Source: Candidatus Methanomethylophilaceae archaeon (GTDB lineage Archaea; Thermoplasmatota; Thermoplasmata; Methanomassiliicoccales; Methanomethylophilaceae). From it: DNA of 9,830 bases. Positions 1 to 7,545 of the stretch are shown here, piece by piece. The first letter of the stretch is position 1; each line of letters opens with the position of its first letter. The notes beneath the pieces are model-generated. The model was not told the origin of the DNA. It was given only the letters and a program-made list of their open reading frames with translations, and did no database searches. The translations under genes and the position numbers were made by a program. The stretch spans positions 1-9,830 of the forward strand of contig JAFSYZ010000120.1 in the NCBI GenBank assembly GCA_017455785.1, written 5' to 3'.

Positions 1-1278
1 AAGATGCGCATCTCGATCATGCTACAGAGGACGTTCGCATTGTTCGGTGACAACACCGTCATGGAGAACATCTTCGAGGCCATCGGCGACAAGGTATCCG
101 AGAAGGAGAAGATCGACAAGACCATCGAACTCCTCGACTTCGTGAACATGACGCACAGGATCACACACATCGCACGTGACCTGTCCGGAGGAGAGAAGCA
201 GAGGGTCGTCATGGCAAGGCAGCTTGCGAAGAACCCGTTGTTCTTCCTCGCTGACGAACCTACAGGAACATTGGATCCCTACACGGCCAACCTCGTTCAC
301 GAGAGGCTTGTTAAGTATGTCCGCGAACACGGCATATGCATGATTTTCGCTTCACATTGGCCGGAGGCCATCGACAAGATGGCGGATGAGGCCATATGGC
401 TCGATGCGGGTAACGTCATAATGGACGGTAAGCCCAAAGATGTCACCAAGAAGTTCATGGAGGAATACCACTTCGAGAGGACGGAGAAGGCCAACATCGG
501 TGAGCCGTTCATCGTCGTCGAGAATGCGACGAAACACTACTTCTCCGTGGTAAGAGGAGTGGTCAAGGCCGTCGACGGAGTATCGTTCGATATCAAGGAG
601 AATGAGATCTTCGCACTGGTCGGAATCTCCGGAGCGGGAAAGACCACAACATCACGTATGATCGCCGGTATGACGCCCGCGACATCGGGAGTGGTCAAGA
701 TCAAGATCGGTGAGGATTGGATCGACATGAGCGAGACAGGATTCATGGGCAAGGGAAGGGCCACACCGTACATCGGGGTCCTTCACCAGGAATACACGCT
801 GTACCCGTTCGATAACATCCTCAGGAACCTTACCGTCTGTATCGGTGTAACACTTCCTGCGGAGATAGCCAAGGTGAAGGCCGTTCAGGTACTTCTGAGT
901 GTAGGATTCCCCAAGAAGGACATCGAGAAGGTATTGTACTCATATCCTGACGCACTCTCCGTCGGAGAATGTCAGAGGATCGCATTCGCTCAGGTATTGA
1001 TTAAAGAACCACGCATCGTCATCCTGGATGAGCCTACAGGAACGATGGACCCGATCACGAAGGTCACGGTCGCCAAGGCAGTGCTTGCGGCAAGGAAGGA
1101 TCTTGGAGAGACCTTCGTCGTCGTCAGTCACGATATGGACTTCATCCTCAACTGCTGCGACCGTGCCGCTTTGATGAAGGGCGGTAAGATCGTGGAGATG
1201 GGCAAACCCGAAGAGATCATCAGCGGTTTCGACAGGATCGAGAAGGAACTAGCAGAGAACAACGGTGAATTGAATTGA
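1..1278 (+). CDS. atwA: Methyl-coenzyme M reductase activation component A2, 5'-truncated
   Basis: ATPase that supplies the ATP-dependent step of reductive MCR activation; soluble twin-cassette ABC protein with no membrane segments. The frame is open to base 1, so the true start lies upstream. The family is about 530 residues and roughly 425 are here, so the first Walker A is missing. Counting from the ATG at 4, the first cassette shows a Q-loop in MLQR (Q8), signature LSGGEKQR (60-67), Walker B FFLADEP with E86, and an H-loop in FASHW. The second cassette is complete: Walker [10 protein letters not shown] (207-215), Q-loop LHQEY, signature LSVGECQR (318-325), Walker B IVILDEP (338-344) and H-loop VVVSHD. 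The second signature has Val where Gly is usual. The TGA overlaps the mcrC start. AtwA rather than a transporter ATPase is favoured by the twin cassettes and by the adjacent mcrC and marker genes. Confidence 0.93.
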   Translation, partial: KMRISIMLQRTFALFGDNTVMENIFEAIGDKVSEKEKIDKTIELLDFVNMTHRITHIARDLSGGEKQRVVMARQLAKNPLFFLADEPTGTLDPYTANLVHERLVKYVREHGICMIFASHWPEAIDKMADEAIWLDAGNVIMDGKPKDVTKKFMEEYHFERTEKANIGEPFIVVENATKHYFSVVRGVVKAVDGVSFDIKENEIFALVGISGAGKTTTSRMIAGMTPATSGVVKIKIGEDWIDMSETGFMGKGRATPYIGVLHQEYTLYPFDNILRNLTVCIGVTLPAEIAKVKAVQVLLSVGFPKKDIEKVLYSYPDALSVGECQRIAFAQVLIKEPRIVILDEPTGTMDPITKVTVAKAVLAARKDLGETFVVVSHDMDFILNCCDRAALMKGGKIVEMGKPEEIISGFDRIEKELAENNGELN

Positions 1279-1901
1279 AGCAGAGAATCGGAAGACACCT
1301 TAGTTTCGTCGAATGCCGCGAATCCATGGGAATGGGTCAGGGAGGAGGTCTAGCCCAGAGGGCGACCATCTCCGAGAGCGGCAGGGACGTGGTGGCCATC
1401 GCCATGGGACCAGGCAGAAGGCACATCACCAAACCCGTGTGCGAGATCACCTACGCACTCAGGGAGGAAGGTATCGACACATCGGTATTGGTCCTGAACG
1501 CCGGTGCGGGTGTCCCAGCGGATGCTGAGGACGTATCGCACGGGCAATGCATGGGTCTGGACCCTCTGGAGGTGGAGAGGATCCAGCAGTTTAAGGTCGC
1601 ATTGATACACCTGGGCAATGTGCGCAGTCACATCATCTGGAAGGCCAGGCTGATCCTGAGGAACGTCGACATCCCTGCCATACTTGTATGTCAGTGTCCT
1701 GTCGATTTCGAGGATTTTGCCGCCATCGGGGTGAAGACCAGGGACGTCATGCCCGCAGACAAGGACGTCAACACCAAAGGAACGATCATGGAGATCGTCA
1801 ACGGTGTCATCAGAGGCGTCTCGTGTCCGCAGGACAAGTTGGATGAGATCGTATCCAAGGTGCAGAAGCTGCTTCCCGACAACAGGGGTGATGATGAATG
1901 A
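1275..1901 (+). CDS. mcrC: McrC, MCR activation protein
   Basis: McrC is not a structural subunit of MCR; the family copurifies with the MCR activation complex. The 208-residue product fits the family, with the near-invariant N-terminal block [19 protein letters not shown] (residues 13-31), [14 protein letters not shown] (45-58) and LVCQCP (137-142). Cysteines lie at 14, 56, 92, 139, 141 and 184; I infer that some ligate a metal cluster. The start is TTG at 1275: it overlaps the atwA stop as TTGA, has a GGTGA ribosome binding site at 1264-1268 with 6 bases spacing, and no later start would keep the conserved CRES block. Residues 38-66 and 106-139 resemble Mmp7, encoded further down the operon. 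Here mcrC sits beside atwA and the marker genes, not in an mcrBDCGA operon; whether mcrBDGA lies elsewhere cannot be seen. Confidence 0.95.
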   Translation: MKQRIGRHLSFVECRESMGMGQGGGLAQRATISESGRDVVAIAMGPGRRHITKPVCEITYALREEGIDTSVLVLNAGAGVPADAEDVSHGQCMGLDPLEVERIQQFKVALIHLGNVRSHIIWKARLILRNVDIPAILVCQCPVDFEDFAAIGVKTRDVMPADKDVNTKGTIMEIVNGVIRGVSCPQDKLDEIVSKVQKLLPDNRGDDE

Positions 1902-3412
1902 AGGTCATCGTCAACGGCAAGGAGAAGGAGCTGAAGGCCAAGGCGACACTCAAGGATGCCTTGGAGGGGGAGCACTATGTCCCCAACACATTGGTATCGA
2001 TCCACATGTCCACCGAGAGATTGGTGAAGGAGTCCGAGGACTTCGAGATCGTCACCGAGAAGGGTAACATGGTCATCCATCTGGACGACGGAAGGGATTC
2101 CGAGATCTGGAGGAACATGGTGACCGATATGTCGCAGCTGACACTCAGATGGAACACCGAGAAGCTGAACGCGTTCGGTTCGTTCCCCACCGACATACCT
2201 CTGGACAAGACCGAGAGGATGTACAGGCGCTACGACTGCTTCTTCTCACTGGGAGGTTTCGACAACAGGACCACCTACTTCATGATCGCCAGGAAGGACC
2301 ACCACGGAACATACGGTGCAGGTGACGGACGTATAGGTCACATCACATCCGGAAGGCACATCCTCGACATCTTCAGGGAGGGCGACCGTATCGTAGAGGT
2401 CAGACCGCTCGTCTCAGAGGAGAGCACGGAGAACGTCATAGTCACCACCGATCTGAAATACAAGCTGGAGGAGGGTTACAGCATCGACACCCACATCCGC
2501 ATCAAACTGGATGAGGGGTCGCCCGAGAGTGCTGAACATCTGTTGATATTGGCTAGCAAGGGTTACCTGCACATATCGGATGCAACGGGAAGTTATGCTG
2601 CCTGTTCCGATGACCAGGACATAACGATGAACGATGAGGACAAGAAGGTTAGGGGCGTAGGAACCGTGACCGTGAGATCGCAGGGAGTAGGTCTTGGACG
2701 TGTCCTCTTCTATAAGGAGAAAAGGCAGTTATCGCCTTCCCATAACTGTGCGGGACAGATCATCGGCGGAATGCCCATCGCTAAACTGGCAGTGGACGGC
2801 GACGATGTCAGTGTCGTCACCGAGCCCGCACGTCTGCTCAGCGTAGGTATGACGCAGAAGGAGGCCGCGGCATTCCTGGAGTCCAGGGGCGTCAAGCAGA
2901 AGCGCAGCGGAAACGTCTCCGATGACGCCATCGTCGTGGAGCAGATCCCGGAGAGGACCATCGACGCCATCAAGAAAGGAGAGGTGGAGACCTTCGGTGT
3001 GGAGAAAGAAAAGATACACAAGGTATCCCTTGACAGGAAGAAATCACCGATCAGTGTGCACTACTTCGAGAAGGTCACCGGATTGAGCCACAAACCCATC
3101 GGTTCGCTGAAGGTGTTCTTCATGTTCGAAGGCATGCCGATGATACAGTTCGAAGGTGACAAGAGCCGTGCCCACACACTGTATCCCGACGATCCGTTCA
3201 AGAGATGCAAACGCGGAGACCTCGGTCTCACCAACCAGTCCAGGCCCGAGGCTGGTCTGATAGGTATCAGGCTGGCGGACAGCAAGGAGTACGGTCCCAC
3301 CGGAGAGGAGGGATACGGAACCAACATTTTCGGAAGGTTCGAGGACGACCTGGACGAGTTCGTGAAGAACCTCGGTGACGAAGAGGTCGTATACATCATG
3401 GAGGAGAGATGA
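1898..3412 (+). CDS. mmp3: Methanogenesis marker protein 3 (Mmp3)
   Basis: Member of the methanogen-specific Mmp3 family (UPF0288 type); 504 residues is the usual length. Mmp3 has been reported as a component of the A3a fraction/MCR activation complex with McrC, Mmp7 and Mmp17 (recalled, not checked). The first 65 or so residues ([20 protein letters not shown] onward) look like a small beta-grasp, ThiS/MoaD-like domain. The middle part has a stretch reminiscent of cyclophilin-type folds ([20 protein letters not shown]). The conserved C-terminal part carries [20 protein letters not shown] and [10 protein letters not shown]. These fold assignments are inference from pattern. No signal peptide or membrane segment is seen. 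The ATG overlaps the mcrC stop as ATGA, with a GGTGAT ribosome binding site at 1887-1892. The stop overlaps mmp6. Confidence 0.93.
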   Translation: MKVIVNGKEKELKAKATLKDALEGEHYVPNTLVSIHMSTERLVKESEDFEIVTEKGNMVIHLDDGRDSEIWRNMVTDMSQLTLRWNTEKLNAFGSFPTDIPLDKTERMYRRYDCFFSLGGFDNRTTYFMIARKDHHGTYGAGDGRIGHITSGRHILDIFREGDRIVEVRPLVSEESTENVIVTTDLKYKLEEGYSIDTHIRIKLDEGSPESAEHLLILASKGYLHISDATGSYAACSDDQDITMNDEDKKVRGVGTVTVRSQGVGLGRVLFYKEKRQLSPSHNCAGQIIGGMPIAKLAVDGDDVSVVTEPARLLSVGMTQKEAAAFLESRGVKQKRSGNVSDDAIVVEQIPERTIDAIKKGEVETFGVEKEKIHKVSLDRKKSPISVHYFEKVTGLSHKPIGSLKVFFMFEGMPMIQFEGDKSRAHTLYPDDPFKRCKRGDLGLTNQSRPEAGLIGIRLADSKEYGPTGEEGYGTNIFGRFEDDLDEFVKNLGDEEVVYIMEER

Positions 3413-3834
3413 TGAGCGAGGAAAGAGAGACAAGATTGTTGATGATAGCACCGACATCCAATGTCACGCCGGATCAGCTCTCCCGTACCATCCACGCGAT
3501 GGGAGAGAGGATCTCCGTCAAGGAGACATGCTACGGATGTCTGATAGAGGGCCCGAGGGACCTAGTCAGGAAGGTACGCGATGCGGCCAGGGAACTCGAT
3601 CCCAACGGGATTTTCTCCAAGATCAGGGCATACCCTCTGGGAGATCCGAGGAGATGCCGTGCCCATCACGGAACGAGACCGGGATTCTCACAGTTGGAGA
3701 TGGAGTGGAACGCACTCACCAACATATCCGCCGGCCTGGACGCCTCCGACAGAGGAGAGAAGGTCGTCGAACCGGAACCAAAGAAACAGCTTCCAGTCAC
3801 AGAATTCAAGAAAATATGCGAGGTGAACCAATGA
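3412..3834 (+). CDS. mmp6: Methanogenesis marker protein 6 (Mmp6)
   Basis: Small soluble protein of 140 residues, limited to methanogens and other MCR-bearing archaea; biochemical role unknown. Recognisable blocks (numbered from ATG 3412) are KETCYGCLIEGP with Cys40 and Cys43, LDPNGIFSKIRAYPLGDPRR, RRCRAHHGTRPGF with Cys82, and QLEMEWNAL. The cysteine and histidine clusters could bind metal, which is inference. Two ATGs are adjacent at 3409 and 3412. The GGAG ribosome binding site at 3403-3406 is 2 bases from the first and 5 from the second, so 3412 is preferred; starting at 3409 adds one Met and makes an ATGA overlap with mmp3. The last 30 residues are charged and proline-containing (VVEPEPKKQLP), probably a flexible tail. 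The stop overlaps mmp5 as ATGA. Confidence 0.92.
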   Translation: MSEERETRLLMIAPTSNVTPDQLSRTIHAMGERISVKETCYGCLIEGPRDLVRKVRDAARELDPNGIFSKIRAYPLGDPRRCRAHHGTRPGFSQLEMEWNALTNISAGLDASDRGEKVVEPEPKKQLPVTEFKKICEVNQ

Positions 3835-4280
3835 AGGTGTTCATCGATCCCCCAAACAGTCTGATATTGTTCGATTTGATAGAGAGATTCGGCCACGAGC
3901 CGCTCAGCACAATGGCTGCCCTCCAGGAGAGGGTGGACAACATAGAGATAGATATGCCGCCGATGAACGTTACGTTGGATGACGTCATCAAGGGACTCAA
4001 GTACGCAGGTATTGAAGTTCCATCAGGAATCAGAGGAAGGCTCGCCGTATGGGGCCCCCTGATCGAGGAGGCTGACGCCGCAGTAGTCATGGAAGGCGCA
4101 CCCTTCTCGTTCGGATGCGTCGGATGCGAGCGTTCCAACCTGATGGTGAAGTACCTTCTGCAGAGGCGCAACATCCCTGTGCTGTACGTCACATACCCTG
4201 AGGATGAGGAGCAGGGTAAACTTGTGGTCGCTAAGGTGAAGGAGTTCCTCCAGGGACTCGATAAGAAGGAGGCGAACTGA
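3831..4280 (+). CDS. mmp5: Methanogenesis marker protein 5 (Mmp5)
   Basis: Methanogen marker family of unknown biochemical function; 149 residues is close to family length. The N-terminus [20 protein letters not shown] is typical, and a CVGC motif (Cys96, Cys99) lies in the conserved segment [14 protein letters not shown], followed by [13 protein letters not shown]. The CxxC and the alternating hydrophobic strands suggest a small alpha/beta domain that could hold metal (inference). A much longer reading of this frame beginning at 3375 is rejected: the ATG at 3831 overlaps the mmp6 stop as ATGA, has a GAGGTGA ribosome binding site at 3820-3826, and matches the family N-terminus. The CxxC region resembles residues 76-113 of Mmp15, the next gene, 1 base downstream. 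Confidence 0.92.
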   Translation: MKVFIDPPNSLILFDLIERFGHEPLSTMAALQERVDNIEIDMPPMNVTLDDVIKGLKYAGIEVPSGIRGRLAVWGPLIEEADAAVVMEGAPFSFGCVGCERSNLMVKYLLQRRNIPVLYVTYPEDEEQGKLVVAKVKEFLQGLDKKEAN

Positions 4281-4281
4281 T

Positions 4282-5511
4282 ATGGCCGAATTGATCAAGA
4301 TCGCACAGCTGTCCTGCGGTACGGAGTACAGCAGTGTACAGTATGAGATAGAGAAGGCGGCACGCAGTGTCGGAGCGAAGATCGTCTACCCCGATGTATC
4401 CGCAGCGGACATCAATGCGGCGGTGGAGAGGTTCGGATTCAACCCCAGGTCACCGCAGCTCAAGCTGATGATCGCAAGGGCGGTACAGCTCGCTGATGGA
4501 TTGTACGATGCGGATGCGGTGTTCATCGCCACCTGTTTCAGGTGTGCCGAGGCTGCACTGGTGAGGAACGAACTGAGGAGGTTCATCCAGGAGAACACCA
4601 GACTGCCCGTGGTCACATACTCGTTCACCGAGAGGCTCAAGGCATCACAGCTCCTGACAAGGATGGAGGCTCTGGTCACAATAGTTGCAAGGAAGGAACT
4701 GCTGGCAAGGGAGAAGCAGTCCGGACTCACGGCCGGATTGGATTCCGGTTCATCCACCACCAAGGCGGTGGTCATGCAGGACAACAAGATCATCGGAAAG
4801 GCATGGATGCCCACCGGTGATGTCGTGGAATCCGCCACCAGTGTGCTGGAGGAAGCGATGAAGATGGCAGGTGTGGAACTGAAGGATCTGGAGGCTATTG
4901 GAACGACAGGATACGGACGTTTCACACTCGGTAAGCACTTCAACGCCAAGCTGGTCCAGGAGGAGCTCACGGTCAACTCCAAGGGCGCCGTCTGGCTCGC
5001 GGACAGGCAGCGCGGAGAGGCGACCATCATCGATATCGGAGGAATGGACAACAAGGCCATCACAGTCCGTGACGGTGTACCTGACAACTTCACCATGGGT
5101 GGAGTCTGCGCAGGAGCATCAGGACGTTTCATGGAGATGACCGCCAGAAGGCTGAAGATCGATGTATCCGAATTAGGTAACTATGCGGTCAAGGGTAACT
5201 GGAAGAACGCCAAGATGAACTCTTACTGTTCGGTTTTCGGTATCCAGGACCTGGTCACCACACTCGGTGAGGGTAAATCGTTCGAGGATGTCGCCGCAGC
5301 GGCTTGTCACTCCGTTGCCGAACAGGTATACGAGCAGCAGCTGCAGGAAGTTGATGTAAGGCATCCGATCATCCAGGTCGGAGGTACATCGCTGAACGCA
5401 GGTCTGGTCAAGGCCATCGGAGAGGTACTGGGAGAGCCGCCGATCGTTCCCGAGAACTCACAGTTCATCGGAGCAGTCGGAGGCGCTCTGCTGAGTTCAG
5501 GATTCCTGTGA
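4282..5511 (+). CDS. mmp15: Methanogenesis marker protein 15, BcrAD/BadFG-type ATPase (Mmp15)
   Basis: An ASKHA-fold ATPase related to activators of 2-hydroxyacyl-CoA dehydratases and benzoyl-CoA reductases, which use ATP hydrolysis to push an electron from a dimer-bridging [4Fe-4S] cluster into a partner enzyme. The 409 residues hold two parts. Residues 1-150 are a methanogen-specific extension with LSCGTEY (Cys12) and CFRC (Cys85, Cys88). From residue 153 comes the ATPase: phosphate-1 loop LDSGSSTTK (153-161), [25 protein letters not shown] with Cys276, and YCSVFGIQD with Cys316, then QVGGTSLN and GAVGGAL near the C-terminus. Cys276 and Cys316 match the activator cysteines that hold the bridging cluster. 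The start has an AGGAGG ribosome binding site at 4267-4272. A role in powering an MCR-related redox or cofactor assembly step is inferred from fold and operon. Confidence 0.93.
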   Translation: MAELIKIAQLSCGTEYSSVQYEIEKAARSVGAKIVYPDVSAADINAAVERFGFNPRSPQLKLMIARAVQLADGLYDADAVFIATCFRCAEAALVRNELRRFIQENTRLPVVTYSFTERLKASQLLTRMEALVTIVARKELLAREKQSGLTAGLDSGSSTTKAVVMQDNKIIGKAWMPTGDVVESATSVLEEAMKMAGVELKDLEAIGTTGYGRFTLGKHFNAKLVQEELTVNSKGAVWLADRQRGEATIIDIGGMDNKAITVRDGVPDNFTMGGVCAGASGRFMEMTARRLKIDVSELGNYAVKGNWKNAKMNSYCSVFGIQDLVTTLGEGKSFEDVAAAACHSVAEQVYEQQLQEVDVRHPIIQVGGTSLNAGLVKAIGEVLGEPPIVPENSQFIGAVGGALLSSGFL

Positions 5512-5519
5512 GGTGACCC

Positions 5520-6080
5520 ATGAATATCGATGTCAGCGGATCGGACGCCTACGCTTGTGATGCCTACGGACACTTGTTCGAGACCATCATGAACGATGTG
5601 GGCAAAGCGATCCTGATAGACAAGGCCAAGATCGTCCTCCAGCCTGAGGTGCCGTTGTTCATCTTCAGCGTGAGGCTGGTCAACGAGCCGACAAACAAGG
5701 TCATCTCCGATGCCGCCTCCATAAGGCAGGACGGCATGGACACACACCTCTCCATCTCTGATGAGAAGTACGCCCCGGAGATCCTGTCGCAGCTGTGGAG
5801 GAAGTACAGCAGGGACAGGGTCGAGCAGCAGACGAGGTTCGATCTGATCGTCTACGGCGGTAAGGAGGAGGAGATACAGGACCTCCAGATCTCATCGGGA
5901 GAGGAAGCGAAGAAGGAGATCATCGGTGCACTGTGGCGTGCGATGCCCGAGGGTATCAAGAACCGTCACAATATCTCCGAAGGCAACGTCATCACTATCG
6001 TTGCGACAGAGGAGATCATGACGCCGGAGCAGAAGGCACAGGGAATGGAAGTGCACAAGAGCATGGGAGTTGATGATTGA
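5520..6080 (+). CDS. mmp17: Methanogenesis marker protein 17 (Mmp17)
   Basis: Soluble 186-residue protein of the Mmp17 family (DUF2113 type), reported as part of the MCR activation complex with McrC, Mmp3 and Mmp7 (recalled). Visible blocks are DAYACDAYGHLFETIMND near the N-terminus (only cysteine, Cys13), IFSVRLVNEPT, the charged central region SQLWRKYSRDRVEQQTRFDL, and EGNVITIVATEEIMTPEQK near the C-terminus. With only one cysteine it is unlikely to ligate a cluster alone, so a scaffold or protein-interaction role is more likely (inference). The ATG lies 8 bases after the mmp15 stop, with GAGGTGA at 5510-5516. The TGA overlaps the mmp7 start by one base. Confidence 0.92.
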   Translation: MNIDVSGSDAYACDAYGHLFETIMNDVGKAILIDKAKIVLQPEVPLFIFSVRLVNEPTNKVISDAASIRQDGMDTHLSISDEKYAPEILSQLWRKYSRDRVEQQTRFDLIVYGGKEEEIQDLQISSGEEAKKEIIGALWRAMPEGIKNRHNISEGNVITIVATEEIMTPEQKAQGMEVHKSMGVDD

Positions 6081-7012
6081 TGTTCGAGGTCATGATGTAT
6101 GACGGCGGTGTCTACCGTTCGGAAGAGCTCTTCGAAGCGATCGAGGATGTCGGAGGTGTGGTACTTCAGAAGACGAGGAGCTCACAGCTCCTGTCCGTAA
6201 CGATGTCGATCCCCGGAGAGGACAAGGAGTACCTGAGCAAGGTCTGCAAGGATGTCGGCGGCGAAGTTAAGAACGTCCCGTTGGCCGGTACCGAGATCGC
6301 CGTGGTAGGATGCACACTCGGAAGGCACCACATGCCTCACCCGATATGCGATATCGCGGAGGAGATCAGGGAGTACGGTGGAATATCCGTTGTCATGGGT
6401 CTCGCAAGGGGCAGAGGAAAGGCTACATCGCAGATCTCTGCCAAGGAGAGGGCGATCATCGAGGAGTATGACGCAGCGGTGTTCATGCTCGGTAACTTCA
6501 AGCACTGTGTGGAGCACAAGAAGCATCTCTTCGACGAGATCGGCGTACCTGTGATTCTCGTATGCGGTCCTGAACCCGAGGGTCTCGAGGATGATTGCGA
6601 GGCCATCGTGGCAGGCGTCGGACGTAAGGCCGAGAGGATGAGATCCAGTGACGAAAGGAAGAAGCTGGAACAGATCGGTGACACCATCGACAGCGTCATC
6701 AGGGCAAGGAGGAAGATGCTCGAGGAGGATCCCTTGTTCGTCCATCCTGCTGAACTGAAGCAGCTGCTGGAGAACTACGAGCCCATCGACATGAGCCTGA
6801 GGCCCGCACCCATCGTCCTCCACCTGGACGGACTGAGGGTGAAGATCCCATACAACGAGCACAAGGAGTACTTCGACAACCTGGAGGTGTACGGACGCAA
6901 GCTCACGGACATCGCCAGGATAACCGAGTCCAAGATCAATGACAGCAGTACGATCATCCGTATCAAGACCAAGTCAGAGGTCGAGGACGAGGACCGCAGG
7001 AAGAAGGCATGA
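6080..7012 (+). CDS. mmp7: Methanogenesis marker protein 7 (Mmp7)
   Basis: A 310-residue member of the Mmp7 family, reported to copurify with the MCR activation complex alongside McrC, Mmp3 and Mmp17 (recalled). Residues 72-100 contain VVGCTLGRHHMPHPICDIAE, residues 130-139 YDAAVFMLGN, and 156-162 VPVILVC. Cysteines at 56, 78, 90, 143, 162 and 173 are candidates for cluster binding (inference). The C-terminal 110 residues (PLFVHPAELKQLLENYEP onward) form a separate helical and strand region. Two of its segments align with McrC. Start choice: ATG at 6080 shares its A with the mmp17 stop (TGATG), with GGGAG at 6065-6069. A TTG at 6077 would add one residue and is also possible. The stop overlaps the next gene as ATGA. 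Confidence 0.93.
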   Translation: MFEVMMYDGGVYRSEELFEAIEDVGGVVLQKTRSSQLLSVTMSIPGEDKEYLSKVCKDVGGEVKNVPLAGTEIAVVGCTLGRHHMPHPICDIAEEIREYGGISVVMGLARGRGKATSQISAKERAIIEEYDAAVFMLGNFKHCVEHKKHLFDEIGVPVILVCGPEPEGLEDDCEAIVAGVGRKAERMRSSDERKKLEQIGDTIDSVIRARRKMLEEDPLFVHPAELKQLLENYEPIDMSLRPAPIVLHLDGLRVKIPYNEHKEYFDNLEVYGRKLTDIARITESKINDSSTIIRIKTKSEVEDEDRRKKA

Positions 7013-7431
7013 AACGGAAGGGGGCCTACGTCCTCTTCATTAATCTGCCCGAAGGGTTCGCGGCGGACGTGGGATCCATTGGTCACGTCCGTCTCCCTCC
7101 GGGTCATTATTGTTATGTAGGCAGTGCGATGGGCGGTCTCGATCAGAGGGTCGGACGTCATCTCTCGCATAAGAAAACGATACGCTGGCACATTGATAAT
7201 CTCACCACCGTCGCTGTTGATATGTGGGCCATGGAGTATGAGGGTACGGATGTTTCAGAATGTGAATTGGGACGCATCTTAGAGTCTGTCGGAGCACTCC
7301 CTGCGGTCGATGGTTTCGGCTGTTCCGACTGTCATTGTCACACTCATCTTTACTCAGTTGAGCCAGACATAGCCATGAAGGAACTGGCTTCCTGTGGTCT
7401 TGCGAAATTCGTTGATAAAAAATCAATATAA
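7009..7431 (+). CDS. DUF123 / GIY-YIG-like family protein
   Basis: A 140-residue protein of the DUF123 family, related to GIY-YIG nucleases, found widely in archaea either alone or joined to endonuclease III-like proteins; its substrate is unknown. The sequence shows GAYVLFINL (5-13), GHYCYVGSAMGGLDQRVGRH (32-51), IRWHIDNL (58-65), ECELGRIL with Glu86 (84-91), and the family block GFGCSDCHCHTHLY (102-115). Tyr, Arg and Glu fit GIY-YIG-like catalytic positions, and the Cys/His-rich block could bind metal; both points are inference. The ATG overlaps the mmp7 stop, so it is read with the MCR operon although no link to methanogenesis is known. Codons include more T-ending forms (TGT, GAT, GTT) than its neighbours. 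The ribosome binding site is weak (AGGAAG near 6999). Confidence 0.85.
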   Translation: MKRKGAYVLFINLPEGFAADVGSIGHVRLPPGHYCYVGSAMGGLDQRVGRHLSHKKTIRWHIDNLTTVAVDMWAMEYEGTDVSECELGRILESVGALPAVDGFGCSDCHCHTHLYSVEPDIAMKELASCGLAKFVDKKSI

Positions 7432-7457
7432 TACGAATTTCGAATCAACCGCCTTTT
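7403..7457 (+). terminator. Inverted repeat and T-tract at the operon end
   Basis: Perfect 10-base arms CGAAATTCGT (7403-7412) and ACGAATTTCG (7433-7442) flank a 20-base spacer. Inside it, TTGAT (7412-7416) and ATCAA (7422-7426) can form a smaller hairpin over five A residues. The structure straddles the DUF123 stop codon (7429-7431) and is followed by a pyrimidine stretch with TTTT at 7454-7457. It is probably a transcript end or 3'-stabilising structure. The stem is AT-rich, so strength is uncertain. Confidence 0.5.
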
Positions 7458-7460
7458 GCT

Positions 7461-7489
7461 TTATAAAACAAGGAAGGAAGGGTTATAAA
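7461..7489 (+). promoter_or_regulatory. Archaeal promoter with two TATA-like boxes for the FAD oxidase gene
   Basis: TTATAAA occurs at 7461-7467 and again at 7483-7489. The second is preceded by a purine run (AAGGAAGGAAGGG, 7470-7482) that suits a TFB recognition element, so it is the likelier core promoter. With usual archaeal spacing, transcription would start near 7508-7514, giving a leader of about 35 bases. The first box has pyrimidines upstream and may be a secondary promoter. Confidence 0.65.
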
Positions 7490-7518
7490 CACCGACCAAC
7501 TACCAGATTGCATCATAG

Positions 7519-7538
7519 CACTCGGGTTAGAGTGGAGG
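7519..7538 (+). promoter_or_regulatory. Strong ribosome binding site with adjacent small hairpin
   Basis: GGAGG at 7534-7538 lies 7 bases before the ATG at 7546 and fixes the start of the FAD oxidase. CACTC (7519-7523) and GAGTG (7530-7534) can pair over a 6-base loop, and the second arm shares G7534 with the ribosome binding site. The hairpin is only 5 bp and may be chance; the binding site itself is clear. Confidence 0.6.
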
Positions 7539-7545
7539 AAGACAA

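Larger units (their letters stand above)
1..7431 (+). other. MCR activation operon (atwA-mcrC-mmp3-mmp6-mmp5-mmp15-mmp17-mmp7-DUF123)
   Basis: Nine same-strand genes with start/stop overlaps at 1275-1278 (TTGA), 1898-1901, 3409-3412, 3831-3834 and 7009-7012 (ATGA) and 6080 (TGATG), and gaps of 1 and 8 bases around mmp15. Most internal starts carry a GGTGA- or GGAG-type ribosome binding site inside the preceding gene. No promoter or terminator is seen between the genes. The promoter lies outside the window to the left. Confidence 0.85.

Noticed and set aside
1804..2067. Plus-strand open frame bridging mcrC and mmp3
   Set aside because: Overlaps both conserved genes in a different frame and has no family likeness.
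3375..3830. Long 5' extension of the mmp5 frame, giving a 301-residue reading
   Set aside because: It overlaps mmp6 in another frame, its extra residues are Arg/Gly-rich and low in family likeness, and the ATG at 3831 has a good ribosome binding site and the family N-terminus.
4386..5132. Minus-strand open frame of 248 residues
   Set aside because: It lies wholly inside mmp15 and its composition (Ser, Ala and Thr-rich) is what an antisense reading of biased codons produces; no motif or ribosome binding site.
6182..6862. Minus-strand open frame of 226 residues
   Set aside because: Antisense shadow of mmp7, which has clear family motifs; the His- and Leu-rich translation shows no domain.
7490..7545. 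Possible riboswitch in the FAD oxidase leader
   Set aside because: The expected leader is only about 35 bases with one 5-bp hairpin, too short for a known flavin or other riboswitch aptamer.
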